Shown: piece by piece, positions 5,533 through 14,316 of the stretch
Position numbering within the stretch: the stretch's first letter is position 1
How the letters are laid out: each line of letters starts with the position of its first letter
DNA from: Phycisphaeraceae bacterium
Lineage (GTDB): Bacteria > Planctomycetota > Phycisphaerae > Phycisphaerales > Phycisphaeraceae
Direction of reading: 5' to 3'
DNA: 22,900 nucleotides
Assembly (NCBI GenBank): GCA_020851395.1
Contig: JADZCW010000107.1
Coordinates: 1-22,900, forward strand
Program-made: the position numbers and the translations under genes
Notes under the pieces: generated by a model
Database searches by the model: none
Seen by the model: only the letters and a program-made list of their open reading frames with translations
Told to the model about the DNA's origin: nothing

Positions 5533-8500
5533 ATGCGATATGACTTTGCCGCCATCGAGGCCCGCTGGCAGGCCTACTGGGCTGAGCACGGAACTTTCGC
5601 CGCGATCAACCCGGGGCAGGAGGGCTTCGACCCGCATCGACCCAAGTATTACGTCCTGGACATGTTCCCCTACCCTTCCGGCGTGGGGCTGCACGTCGGC
5701 CATCCGTTGGGTTATATCGCCACGGACATCGTCGCCCGCTACAAGCGGATGCACGGGTTCAACGTCCTGCACCCGATGGGTTACGACGCGTTCGGCCTGC
5801 CGGCCGAGCAGTTCGCCGTCGAGCACGGCGTGCACCCGCGCGTCACGACCGAGAGCAACATCGCCAACATGACCCGGCAGCTCAAGAGCCTGGGCCTGAG
5901 CTATGACTGGGGCCGCAGCCTCGCGACGACAGACGTCGAGTACTACCGCTGGACGCAGTGGATCTTTTTGCAGCTCTACCACGCCTGGTTCGATCCGGCA
6001 CGCGGCAAGGCCCGCTCGATCGACAAGCTGCGCCAACTGCTCGAATCCGAGCGTCTGTACGTCGGCTTGGACGGCGACTTAGTCGAGGCCGCGGCCCCAG
6101 GCCTGGACGCCCTTGAGGGCCCGCCCGTCGGCGTGCGCAAATGGCACGAACTCTCACCGGCCGAGCAGCGATGCGTGATCGACAACCAACGCCTCGCCTA
6201 CCTGGCCGAGGTGCCCGTGAACTGGTGCCCCGCCCTGGGCACCGTGCTGGCCAACGAGGAAGTTACCGCCGACGGACGCTCCGAGCGCGGCAATCACCCC
6301 GTCTTCCGCCGGCCGCTGCGGCAGTGGATGCTGCGCATCACCGCCCTGGCTGAACGCCTGCTGTCTGACCTGGACCTGGTCGACTGGCCCGAGCCGATCA
6401 AGCTGATGCAGCGCAACTGGATCGGCCGCAGCGAGGGGGCGCGGGTCGAGTTCCCCCTGGCCTACGACGCCCACGGCTCGACGGCTGAGCACGCCGGCGA
6501 GACCATCGTCGTCTTCACCACCCGCCCGGACACCATCTTCGGGGCGACCTACATGGTCCTGGCCCCCGAACACCCCCTAATCCAGGCGATCACCCCCCCG
6601 GACGACTGGGACCGCGTCGACTCCTACTGCAAGGCGGCTGCGGTCAAGTCCGACCGCCAGCGTCAGGGCGAGGACGCATCCGCTTCGAAGGACAAGACGG
6701 GCGTGTTCACCGGGGCTTACGCCCTGAACCCCGCGAACAACCAGAAGATCCCGATCTGGATCGCCGACTACGTGATGATGGGCTACGGCACCGGCGCGAT
6801 CATGGCCGTGCCGGCCCATGATCAGCGCGACTTCGACTTCGCCAAGGCCCACGGGCTGCCGATCCACGACGTGGTCTACCCCCCGATACTCGCGGCTGTT
6901 AAGGGCTTCTTCGACCGGCTCGACGAGGAGGACGTGGAGTTGACCAGCCCGGCCGGGGCGCTGGCCTTCTTCGTCGCTCAGACGCTGACGCACCCCGACG
7001 CGGAGTTCGGCGCCGCCTGGCGCAAGACGCTCGACGCCAACAAGGCCGGCAAGCTCCCCGCCGACCCCGTCAAGGCCGTGGCGGGCCTGCCGAACGTGTC
7101 CGGCGCCGACGCCGAGCTCTGGCGAGAGGGCATCGCCCCGCTGGCGACGCGGGACATACGCGGCCTGGGCCTGGCCGTGCGGCAGGGCCGACTGGTCGAG
7201 AAGCTCGGGCACGCCATCGAGGCCGACGGCGCCAACGTCCACTCCGCCAACGAGTTCGTCACGCTCAATGGCTTGCCTACCCCGCAGGCCAAGCAGGCGA
7301 TCAACCAGTGGCTGACCGCCAACGACTACGGCCGCGTCCAGGTGCAGTACAAGCTGCGTGACTGGCTCTTCAGCCGGCAGCGCTATTGGGGAGAGCCGTT
7401 CCCGATCCTGCACGGCCCCGACGGCGAGATCCGGGCCCTGAATGAGTCCGACCTGCCGGTGGAGCTGCCGGCCATGGACGACTTCCGCCCCGCCGCGTCG
7501 GATGACCCCCATGCCCCGCCGCAGCCGCCGCTGGCCCGCGCCCCGGAATCGTGGAAGCACGTCCACCTCGACGGCAAGCTCTACGTCCGCGAGCTCAACA
7601 CCATGCCCCAGTGGGCCGGCTCGTGCTGGTACTACCTGCGCTTCTGCGACCCCAAGAACAACGAACGCCTGGCGGGCCGCGAAGCCGAGCAGTACTGGAT
7701 GCTCAGCAAGAAGCCCGACGGCTCGCACCACGCCGGCGGCGTGGACCTCTACGTCGGCGGGGCCGAGCATGCCGTGCTGCACCTGCTCTACGCCCGGTTC
7801 TGGCACAAGGTGCTCTTCGACCTCGGCCACGTCTCGACGCCCGAGCCCTTTGGCCGACTCTTCAACCAGGGCTACATCCAGGCTCACGCCTACACCGACA
7901 GCCGCGGCGTCTACGTGCCGGCCGACCAGGTCCAGGAGAAGGACGGCCAGTTCCTCTACCAGGGCCAGCCCGTCAAACAAGAATTCGGCAAGATGGGCAA
8001 GAGCCTCAAGAATGCCGTCACGCCCGACGAGATCTGCCAGGAATACGGCTGCGACACGCTGCGACTGTACGAGATGTACCTCGGCCCCCTGGACCAGTCG
8101 AAGGTCTGGCGGACGCGGGATATCACCGGCGTGCACCGGTTCCTCCAACGTCTGTGGCGCGTCTTCGTCGACGAGGAGGCCGGCAAGCTCCGCGTCGTTG
8201 ACACGCCGGCCCCGGAGAACCTGCGCCGTCTGCTGCACAAGACGATCAAGCGCGTCACCGAAGGCATGGGCACGATGTCCTTCAACGTCGCCATCGCCGC
8301 GATGATCGAGCTCAACAACGAACTCGTCGGCCGCGAGACGCTCGAACGCGAGCTGGCCGAGCCGATCGTGCTCTGCCTCTCGCCCATGGCTCCGCACGTG
8401 GCCGAGGAGCTCTGGAAGCTGCTCGGGCACACGTCGTCTCTGTCACGCGAGAAGTGGCCGACCTATGACCCGGCGATGCTCGTCGAGGACCAGGTCGAGT

Positions 8501-8679
8501 ACCCCGTGCAGGTCAACGGCAAGCTCCGCGGCCGGGTGACCGTCCCTGCCGACGCCGACGCCGAGGCCGTGGAGAAGGCCGTGCTGGCGGATGAAAAAAT
8601 CGCCGGCTGCGTCGCTGGCAAGACGGTCAAGAAGGTGATCGTCGTTCCCGGCAAGCTCATCAACCTGGTGGTCGGATGA
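5533..8679 (+). CDS. leuS: Leucyl-tRNA synthetase with large insertions
   Basis: Cytoplasmic enzyme charging tRNA-Leu. The start MRYDFAAIEARWQAYW matches the family N-terminus; 42 in-frame upstream residues do not. The HIGH motif is HVGH at residues 54-57 and the KMSKS motif is KMGKS at 820-824. The CP1 editing domain has TTRPDT at 329-334 and AVPAHDQRD with the conserved Asp near 430. SRQRYWGEP and the C-terminal anticodon-binding and tRNA-arm regions follow. The length is 1048 residues against about 860 in E. coli. One insertion of ~65 residues precedes VNWCPALGTVLANEEV. Another of ~90 lies after the editing motif, between VVYPP and VQYKLRDW. The zinc-ribbon cysteines of E. coli (CWRC) are absent, replaced by GRSERGNHPVFRR. 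The reading frame is intact and codon use matches the neighbours, so it is probably functional. Confidence 0.96.
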   Translation: MRYDFAAIEARWQAYWAEHGTFAAINPGQEGFDPHRPKYYVLDMFPYPSGVGLHVGHPLGYIATDIVARYKRMHGFNVLHPMGYDAFGLPAEQFAVEHGVHPRVTTESNIANMTRQLKSLGLSYDWGRSLATTDVEYYRWTQWIFLQLYHAWFDPARGKARSIDKLRQLLESERLYVGLDGDLVEAAAPGLDALEGPPVGVRKWHELSPAEQRCVIDNQRLAYLAEVPVNWCPALGTVLANEEVTADGRSERGNHPVFRRPLRQWMLRITALAERLLSDLDLVDWPEPIKLMQRNWIGRSEGARVEFPLAYDAHGSTAEHAGETIVVFTTRPDTIFGATYMVLAPEHPLIQAITPPDDWDRVDSYCKAAAVKSDRQRQGEDASASKDKTGVFTGAYALNPANNQKIPIWIADYVMMGYGTGAIMAVPAHDQRDFDFAKAHGLPIHDVVYPPILAAVKGFFDRLDEEDVELTSPAGALAFFVAQTLTHPDAEFGAAWRKTLDANKAGKLPADPVKAVAGLPNVSGADAELWREGIAPLATRDIRGLGLAVRQGRLVEKLGHAIEADGANVHSANEFVTLNGLPTPQAKQAINQWLTANDYGRVQVQYKLRDWLFSRQRYWGEPFPILHGPDGEIRALNESDLPVELPAMDDFRPAASDDPHAPPQPPLARAPESWKHVHLDGKLYVRELNTMPQWAGSCWYYLRFCDPKNNERLAGREAEQYWMLSKKPDGSHHAGGVDLYVGGAEHAVLHLLYARFWHKVLFDLGHVSTPEPFGRLFNQGYIQAHAYTDSRGVYVPADQVQEKDGQFLYQGQPVKQEFGKMGKSLKNAVTPDEICQEYGCDTLRLYEMYLGPLDQSKVWRTRDITGVHRFLQRLWRVFVDEEAGKLRVVDTPAPENLRRLLHKTIKRVTEGMGTMSFNVAIAAMIELNNELVGRETLERELAEPIVLCLSPMAPHVAEELWKLLGHTSSLSREKWPTYDPAMLVEDQVEYPVQVNGKLRGRVTVPADADAEAVEKAVLADEKIAGCVAGKTVKKVIVVPGKLINLVVG

Positions 8680-8766
8680 GGGTTTATGGATTAGGGAAGT
8701 GGTCGGTCGAAGACGACAGCTTTCTCACGCAAGAAAGAAAGTGTCACGCCCGTTTTGTGCGTCATA

Positions 8767-8772
8767 TAGAAT
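8767..8772 (+). promoter_or_regulatory. Possible -10 box upstream of dnaB
   Basis: TAGAAT (within TATAGAAT, 8765-8772) lies 65 bases before the dnaB ATG in the 158-bp leuS-dnaB gap. No good -35 hexamer is found at the right distance. The gap around 8721-8760 is less GC-rich than the flanking genes. Confidence 0.3.
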
Positions 8773-8837
8773 CCCTCGAAGAGCAGTGAGACCGACGCCC
8801 ACGGCTCGGATGCCTCCATGGATCATCGGCGACCGTC

Positions 8838-10256
<1,419 letters not shown>

Positions 10257-10304
10257 GGCTGGCGGCAACGCACAAACATATGGTCCGGCGGGCGTGGGAG
10301 CATC

Positions 10305-11312
10305 ATGACTGAGTACTTTCACGAAGAAGCCGCAGCGGCGATCAGGGCGCTGCGGGAGGCCGCGTCGGTCTGCCGTGACGTGCAGGCGTCGCTGGCCGGT
10401 CGCTCCGACGGAGCGATCAGCAAACAGGACAGCAGCCCGGTGACGGTGGCGGACTTCGCGTCGCAGGCGCTGATCTGTCGCCGGCTGGCCGAGTCCTTCC
10501 CGCACGACGCCATCGTGGCCGAGGAGGGCACTTCGCAACTCCGCCAGCCGGATCATGACGCCCAGCGTGCGCAAGTCATCCAACGCGTCGGGGACACGCT
10601 CGGCACGCCAGCTCGGGAGGCGGACGTGCTGGCCTGGATCGATCGCGGCGCGGGCCGTCGGCTTCCGGGGGCTGATCGCTTCTGGACGCTCGACCCGATT
10701 GACGGCACAAAAGGTTTTATCCGTGGCGATCACTACGCCATCGCCCTGGCGCTGATCGAGAAGGGACGCGTGGTCTTCGGCGCCTTGGCGTGCCCGAGGA
10801 TGGCGCTCGGCTCGGGAAAGGGCGTGCTGATGCTGGCTCGGCGCGACCGTGGCGTGGTGCAGATGCCGCTCTGGCCGGCCTCGGCGTCCGCGGACACGGC
10901 ACAACCCGTGCGTGTGTCGCCGTCGGCCGACCCAGCCGATGCGGTGTTCTGCGAGTCCTACGAGCCTGGTCACTCGGACCAGACAGCCTCGGCCCGCATC
11001 GCCGCCCGGCTGGGCCTGCGCCGCTCGCCGCTGCGGATGGATGGGCAGGCCAAGTACGCCGCGGTGGCCCGGGGCGACGCGATGGTCTACATGCGGCTGC
11101 CGACGCAGGCCGACTACCGGGAGAACATCTGGGACCACGCGGCCGGGGCGATCGTGGTGGCCGAGGCCGGCGGGCGGGTGACCGACGTGCGAGGTGAACC
11201 GTTGGATTTTTCTTGCGGTCCCCGGCTCGAACGCAACAGCGGGATCATCGCCAGCAATGGCGCGGTGCACGGCCCGGTGCTCGAGGCGATGGGCCGGAAG
11301 ATCAAGGGCTGA
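10305..11312 (+). CDS. 3'(2'),5'-bisphosphate nucleotidase (SAL1/HAL2/CysQ family)
   Basis: This is a 335-residue member of the inositol-monophosphatase superfamily. Metal-binding motifs are EE at 73-74, DPIDGTKGF with Asp130 and Asp133, and WDHAAGAIVVAEAGG with Asp277. The stretch DPIDGTKGFIRGDHYAIALALIE is especially like the plant SAL1/yeast HAL2 branch. Those enzymes hydrolyse 3'-phosphoadenosine 5'-phosphate (PAP) to AMP and Pi, clearing a by-product of sulfate assimilation and sulfotransferase reactions. Mg2+ is required, and this branch is typically Li+/Na+ sensitive. The ATG has GGGAG four bases upstream. It follows dnaB by 48 bases and may be co-transcribed. No sulfate-assimilation genes adjoin it, so the substrate is inferred from family resemblance only. 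Confidence 0.85.
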   Translation: MTEYFHEEAAAAIRALREAASVCRDVQASLAGRSDGAISKQDSSPVTVADFASQALICRRLAESFPHDAIVAEEGTSQLRQPDHDAQRAQVIQRVGDTLGTPAREADVLAWIDRGAGRRLPGADRFWTLDPIDGTKGFIRGDHYAIALALIEKGRVVFGALACPRMALGSGKGVLMLARRDRGVVQMPLWPASASADTAQPVRVSPSADPADAVFCESYEPGHSDQTASARIAARLGLRRSPLRMDGQAKYAAVARGDAMVYMRLPTQADYRENIWDHAAGAIVVAEAGGRVTDVRGEPLDFSCGPRLERNSGIIASNGAVHGPVLEAMGRKIKG

Positions 11313-11593
11313 GTCGATCGGCCGCCGTGTCCGCATGGAGCCTCTGCTCTCGGCCGACGCGCGTTTTTACGCGATAATGATCAAATCCATTGCCGCCAGC
11401 CCGATCCCCGCGGCCCCACAAACGCCTCGTATTGCGTCTGATCCCCTTCGTCGTGACCGATACCCCGACGTGTCCGGCCAGAGACGTGGTGGGGGCGATC
11501 GTGCCCGACGTCGTGGGTCGGCGGACGCCGCTGGACGGCCGGAGTCTACTAATGTACATTTTTATCTTCGCACGAAGTCATTTTGATGTGGCG

Positions 11594-11622
11594 TTGCATA
11601 CAAGAGTCCGAGCAACTAAGAT
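11594..11622 (+). promoter_or_regulatory. Candidate sigma-70 promoter for the BlaI-type gene
   Basis: TTGCAT (11594-11599) and TAAGAT (11617-11622) are separated by exactly 17 bases, in an A/T-rich patch. The predicted start near 11629 falls on the first of two inverted repeats and leaves a leader of about 110 bases. Confidence 0.5.
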
Positions 11623-11627
11623 AAGCC

Positions 11628-11681
11628 CACTGTTTCAGTGTCAGACGTGAGCGTTAGTGATCCCGGCCATGATCCGGGATC
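11628..11681 (+). repeat. Two inverted repeats, candidate operator or leader hairpins
   Basis: CACTG (11628-11632) and CAGTG (11636-11640) flank TTT right at the predicted transcription start. GATCCCGG (11659-11666) and CCGGGATC (11674-11681) form an 8-bp perfect inverted repeat over seven bases. Both lie 60-115 bases before the regulator's start codon. An autoregulatory operator is possible. Neither matches the TACA/TGTA arrangement of characterised BlaI/MecI operators. Confidence 0.4.
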
Positions 11682-11741
11682 GACGGCGACGGGGCAGCCG
11701 GGCTGACCTTTCGGGTGAGTGTTCGGGAAAGGACCAAGGCC

Positions 11742-12125
11742 ATGGCCAGGATTGCCTCGGAGGATCTGACCCGCCGCGAACGGCAGATCATGGACATCAT
11801 CTATCGCCAGGGACAGTGCTCGGTCACCGAGGTGCTCGAGCAGCTCCCCGACCCGCCGAGCTACTCGGCCGTGCGGGCGCTGATGCGGATCCTTGAGCAG
11901 AAGAGCCATCTCCGCCATCACAAGGACGGCATCCGCTACCTCTACGCCCCGACGCGTAACACCCGACAGGCGGCGCGAGCGGCGATCAAGCGGCTCGTGC
12001 ACACCTACTTCGACGGCTCGACCGAGCGTGCGATCGAGGCGGTGGTCGAGGCGGCCCAGCCCGCCTGGTCCAACGCCCAGAAGCAGCGACTGGCGGGCCT
12101 GCTCCGCGAGACGGGCAAGGCCTGA
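11742..12125 (+). CDS. BlaI/MecI/CopY-family transcriptional repressor
   Basis: The ATG at 11742 gives 127 residues, the family length. It has an AAAGGA ribosome-binding site about eight bases upstream. A GTG at 11715 would add nine residues. The N-terminal winged helix (TRRERQIMDIIYRQGQCSVTEVLEQL, then SYSAVRALMRILEQKSHLRHHKDGIRYLYAP) is characteristic of the penicillinase-repressor family. Its C-terminal half forms the dimerisation helices. Such proteins are dimeric DNA-binding repressors, relieved by cleavage through a BlaR1/MecR1 (M56) protease or by copper. No M56 peptidase, beta-lactamase or copper ATPase gene adjoins it, so its targets and inducer are unknown. It is preceded by a promoter and inverted repeats. 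Confidence 0.88.
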   Translation: MARIASEDLTRRERQIMDIIYRQGQCSVTEVLEQLPDPPSYSAVRALMRILEQKSHLRHHKDGIRYLYAPTRNTRQAARAAIKRLVHTYFDGSTERAIEAVVEAAQPAWSNAQKQRLAGLLRETGKA

Positions 12126-12266
12126 CGCGGCAACGACCGCGTTGCGACGACCATCGCCGGGTGACCGCCTGCCCGCGACGATGTCGGCTTTGCTGAGCAT
12201 TCAGCCCACGATGGGTTTGCCGGCCCGCGGCAAGCCGCTCGATCTTGAACAAAAATCTTCCGGGGG

Positions 12267-12863
12267 TCAGCCGGGGTAGTTCGCCTGCTGCTGCCAGTCC
12301 AGCTCGTAGGTGGCGGGGATGCCCTGGTACTGACGGGGGAAGACGTAGTCCTTGCGCAGCGGGTGGCCGATCCAGTCCTCCGGCAGCAGGATTCGCCGCA
12401 GGTCCGTGTGCCCGGTGAAGCGAATGCCCATCAAGTCATAGGCCTCACGCTCGTGCCAGTCGGCCGCGGGCCAGAGATCCATGACCGTCGGCAGCTCGGG
12501 CTTGTCGCGGTCGAGGTAGACCTTTACCGCGATCTCGTGGCCGTGGCGGGTCGAGCGCAGGTCATAGGCCGCCGCCAGCTTCTGGTCGGCCGCGTAGTCC
12601 ACGGCGGTCAGGCAGCTCAGCCAATCGAACGCCAGCAGGGGGTCGTTCGCCAGCCGCTCTGCCAGGGCCCGCCAGTGCTCGGCGGTGGTGTGCAATCGGG
12701 GGTGTTTCTGTCCGGGATCAACCAGGGCGTCGGTGACGGCCTGGCCGAGGACGGTGCGCAGGTGCTGGACGATCTGGGCGGGGGTCATGCGGTATTCGCC
12801 GGGGGTCAGGGGTTCAGCCGGCAGGCCGGCACGAATCTGGATGGTAGCCGCACGACCGCCCAC
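12267..12863 (-). CDS. nuoC: NADH-quinone oxidoreductase subunit C (30 kDa)
   Basis: Peripheral-arm subunit of respiratory complex I. The C-terminal signature is unmistakable: HEREAYDLMGIRFTGHTDLRRILLPEDWIGHPLRKDY. The N-terminal part (FDWLSCLTAVDY) also fits. A GTG start at 12863 (198 residues) is chosen because a good GGAGG lies seven bases upstream. An in-frame ATG at 12788 (173 residues) starts nearer the conserved region but has no Shine-Dalgarno. There is no fusion to NuoD. Unusually, nuoD does not follow: the next gene is the convergent regulator. Also unusually, nuoB is ~1.5 kb upstream behind a PEP-CTERM gene and its terminator, leaving under 50 bases for a nuoC promoter. Confidence 0.95.
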   Translation of the reverse strand: MGGRAATIQIRAGLPAEPLTPGEYRMTPAQIVQHLRTVLGQAVTDALVDPGQKHPRLHTTAEHWRALAERLANDPLLAFDWLSCLTAVDYAADQKLAAAYDLRSTRHGHEIAVKVYLDRDKPELPTVMDLWPAADWHEREAYDLMGIRFTGHTDLRRILLPEDWIGHPLRKDYVFPRQYQGIPATYELDWQQQANYPG

Positions 12864-12870
12864 GCCGCAA

Positions 12871-12905
12871 CCTCCGATCGCAGGGGGCCGCCGCCCTCCG
12901 ATCGC
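12871..12905. repeat. 11-bp direct repeat containing the nuoC ribosome-binding site
   Basis: CCTCCGATCGC occurs at 12871-12881 and again at 12895-12905, a 24-base offset. On the minus strand each copy carries GGAGG. The copy at 12871 is the nuoC Shine-Dalgarno. It may be a small duplication within the short gap between the upstream terminator and nuoC. Confidence 0.5.
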
Positions 12906-12909
12906 GCAG

Positions 12910-12936
12910 AAAAAAGCCCCGTGAAGATCACGGGGC
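12910..12936 (-). terminator. Rho-independent terminator of the PEP-CTERM gene
   Basis: GCCCCGTG (12916-12923) and CACGGGGC (12929-12936) form an 8-bp perfect stem with a five-base loop. On the minus strand it is followed by six T residues (12915-12910). It lies 31 bases beyond the stop at 12967, between that gene and nuoC. Confidence 0.9.
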
Positions 12937-12966
12937 CGTGGTCAGGCTGATCGGTTCGTGGCGACC

Positions 12967-13662
12967 TCAGCGGGTCAGAGCCCGCAGGGACCGACGATGG
13001 GCGAGCAGCACCGTGCCGGCGCCGAGCAGGAAGAGGGTGGCCGGCTCGGGTACATGGGTGACGGTGATGGTCAGGCCCTTCTTCTGGATGTAGGAGGCAG
13101 CCTCCGCCGGGGCGGCAGCCAGGAGGTTGTTGTCGAGCGTCAGGACCACGCTCTCGACCTCGTACTGGGACAGATCGATGACGCCGTCGAGCGTCCAAAA
13201 CCCGTGGCCGAACATGAAGCCCGGAGCCAGCGAGCTGTGCCAGGCGTCATCGGCGGTGGTGATGACATTGGCCGTGCCCGGCCCCTGGGCAATGATGGCG
13301 CCGAACATCGCCTGCACCACGGCGCCGACGCCTAGCGTCGCGTAGTCGCCGATCTCGGCAATGCTGATCGTTGAGAGGTATTCACCTTCAGGCGCTGTGA
13401 TGGTCATCGTCAGCAGCGAGCCGGTGGTATCGCCGGCGGGCGCGTCAGCGACGAACAACAGAGGGTTGAAGTGCAACACACCCGGGCTGATCAGCGTCGG
13501 GGCACCGTAAAGAGGCTCAGGGTCGGCCGTGGTGGTTGTTTCGGTGACATCGAGGAATCCGACTTCGCTTCCTCCCCCAAAATCGCCATAGCTCACCGAG
13601 GCTTGCGCCGCCACAGTAAAGCACATGGCAATCAACAGGGCGTAGAGACGCAGCGTCCGCAT
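12967..13662 (-). CDS. Secreted PEP-CTERM sorting-domain protein
   Basis: The protein has 231 residues. The N-terminus (MRTLRLYALLIAMCFTVAAQASVSYG) is a signal peptide, with likely cleavage after about residue 22. The body is beta-rich and otherwise unrecognised. The C-terminus is a classical PEP-CTERM tail: VPEP, a hydrophobic segment (ATLFLLGAGTVLLA) and a basic end (HRRSLRALTR). Such tails are recognised by an exosortase for processing at the cell envelope. No exosortase gene is in the window. The ATG has a strong AAGGAGGG ribosome-binding site. The gene has its own terminator and a long structured upstream region. It sits between nuoB and nuoC without an obvious link to complex I. Its ligand or role is unknown. 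Confidence 0.88.
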   Translation of the reverse strand: MRTLRLYALLIAMCFTVAAQASVSYGDFGGGSEVGFLDVTETTTTADPEPLYGAPTLISPGVLHFNPLLFVADAPAGDTTGSLLTMTITAPEGEYLSTISIAEIGDYATLGVGAVVQAMFGAIIAQGPGTANVITTADDAWHSSLAPGFMFGHGFWTLDGVIDLSQYEVESVVLTLDNNLLAAAPAEAASYIQKKGLTITVTHVPEPATLFLLGAGTVLLAHRRSLRALTR

Positions 13663-13705
13663 GCGAATCCCTCCTTCACGGGCAACTTAATGGTGAAGGT
13701 GTGGA

Positions 13706-13761
13706 CCCAGGGTCGATGGGTGCCCGTGTGTCTCTCTCCACTCCACGCGCACAACCCTGGG
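13706..13761 (-). promoter_or_regulatory. Extended stem-loop upstream of the PEP-CTERM gene
   Basis: CCCAGGGT (13706-13713) pairs with ACCCTGGG (13754-13761) over 8 bp. Stacked inside it, 13720-13728 (GTGCCCGTG) pairs with 13744-13752 (CACGCGCAC) at eight of nine positions. The structure ends 44 bases before the start codon. It may be a leader element of the minus-strand gene. It could equally be a bidirectional or unrelated element. Confidence 0.45.
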
Positions 13762-13835
13762 CTGCTGCCTGTAGCCAACAATGTCCACGGATCAACCGTG
13801 TGACGAGTTGTTCAAAGGCTTCTTTAGTTTTTTTG

Positions 13836-13898
13836 GGCGAATGGGAGTAACCGTGTGTGGCCGCGCAATCCCCCTCCGTCTTTCTACTCCCATCCGCC
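13836..13898. repeat. Long imperfect inverted repeat
   Basis: ATGGGAGTA (13841-13849) pairs with TACTCCCAT (13885-13893) over 9 bp. After one mismatch, GGCG (13836-13839) pairs with CGCC (13895-13898). The loop is 35 bases. A run of seven T residues (13828-13834) abuts the left arm on the plus strand, on the wrong side for a terminator in either direction. Confidence 0.5.
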
Positions 13899-13938
13899 TA
13901 GATCATACATCAAACCACGCGGAGTGGAAGCCATGAGG

Positions 13939-13960
13939 GAAGATTTTTCGAAGATTTTTC
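13939..13960. repeat. Tandem 11-bp repeat
   Basis: GAAGATTTTTC occurs twice, head to tail (13939-13949 and 13950-13960), in an A/T-rich patch of the non-coding stretch between nuoB and the PEP-CTERM gene. Confidence 0.6.
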
Positions 13961-14316
13961 GGCGATTCCGGACATTTCAGTATTTCATCAGACTGCGTGA
14001 AGGAATCATGAAACGACCGTGTGTCGGCGTGTTCGGGAAGATGATGGCGTCGGGTGTTATCATTTGTGTTTCATGTATTTAGAAACGATTATTGGCCATC
14101 GACTCGGCCTGTGAATTCGCGCATTCACCCATGACCATGGCGGTCAGAACGTTATTCGCTCCTCATGCCCCCGGAGACTGCCTGATGAGGGGACGCACAT
14201 CGCACCATTAAAGAGACACCCACGCTGATAATTTGGGTAGGAGGGACGGGCAATAAATTGTAGGCAACTCCGTCAAACTTGACGGTCTGGGAGGCGCTAC
14301 GCTGCGAGATTGCGGA

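Larger units (their letters stand above)
11313..11741 (+). other. Gene-free stretch upstream of the BlaI-type regulator
   Basis: I see no convincing gene here. The open frames are short and lack family features or good ribosome-binding sites. The first 240 bases are GC-rich. From about 11545 the sequence turns noticeably A/T-rich. It contains a perfect 10-bp palindrome AATGTACATT (11551-11560), a candidate promoter at 11594-11622 and two inverted repeats at 11628-11681. It probably holds the regulatory region of the downstream repressor. Confidence 0.5.
13663..14316. other. 650-bp non-coding stretch between nuoB and the PEP-CTERM gene
   Basis: This is the longest gene-free stretch. Its middle and left-hand parts (about 13800-14290) are clearly less GC-rich than any neighbouring gene. 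It holds the two large inverted repeats and tandem repeat listed separately. Short perfect inverted repeats also occur at 14111-14116/14123-14128 (GTGAAT/ATTCAC), 14132-14136/14142-14146 and 14161-14166/14185-14190 (CCTCAT/ATGAGG). CCGTCA/TGACGG at 14270-14275/14280-14285 lies just past the nuoB stop. A 49-codon frame from ATG 13933 exists but lacks any recognisable feature. I see no tRNA or known RNA family. An unrecognised RNA or the remnant of inserted DNA is possible. Confidence 0.5.

Noticed and set aside
11390..11650. 86-codon open frame upstream of the BlaI-type gene.
   Set aside because: No family features. It runs through the candidate promoter and inverted repeats and has no Shine-Dalgarno.
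13855..14082. 75-codon open frame in the nuoB-PEP-CTERM gap.
   Set aside because: Composition is unlike the real genes, there is no good ribosome-binding site at its first start, and no domain, signal or membrane pattern is recognisable.
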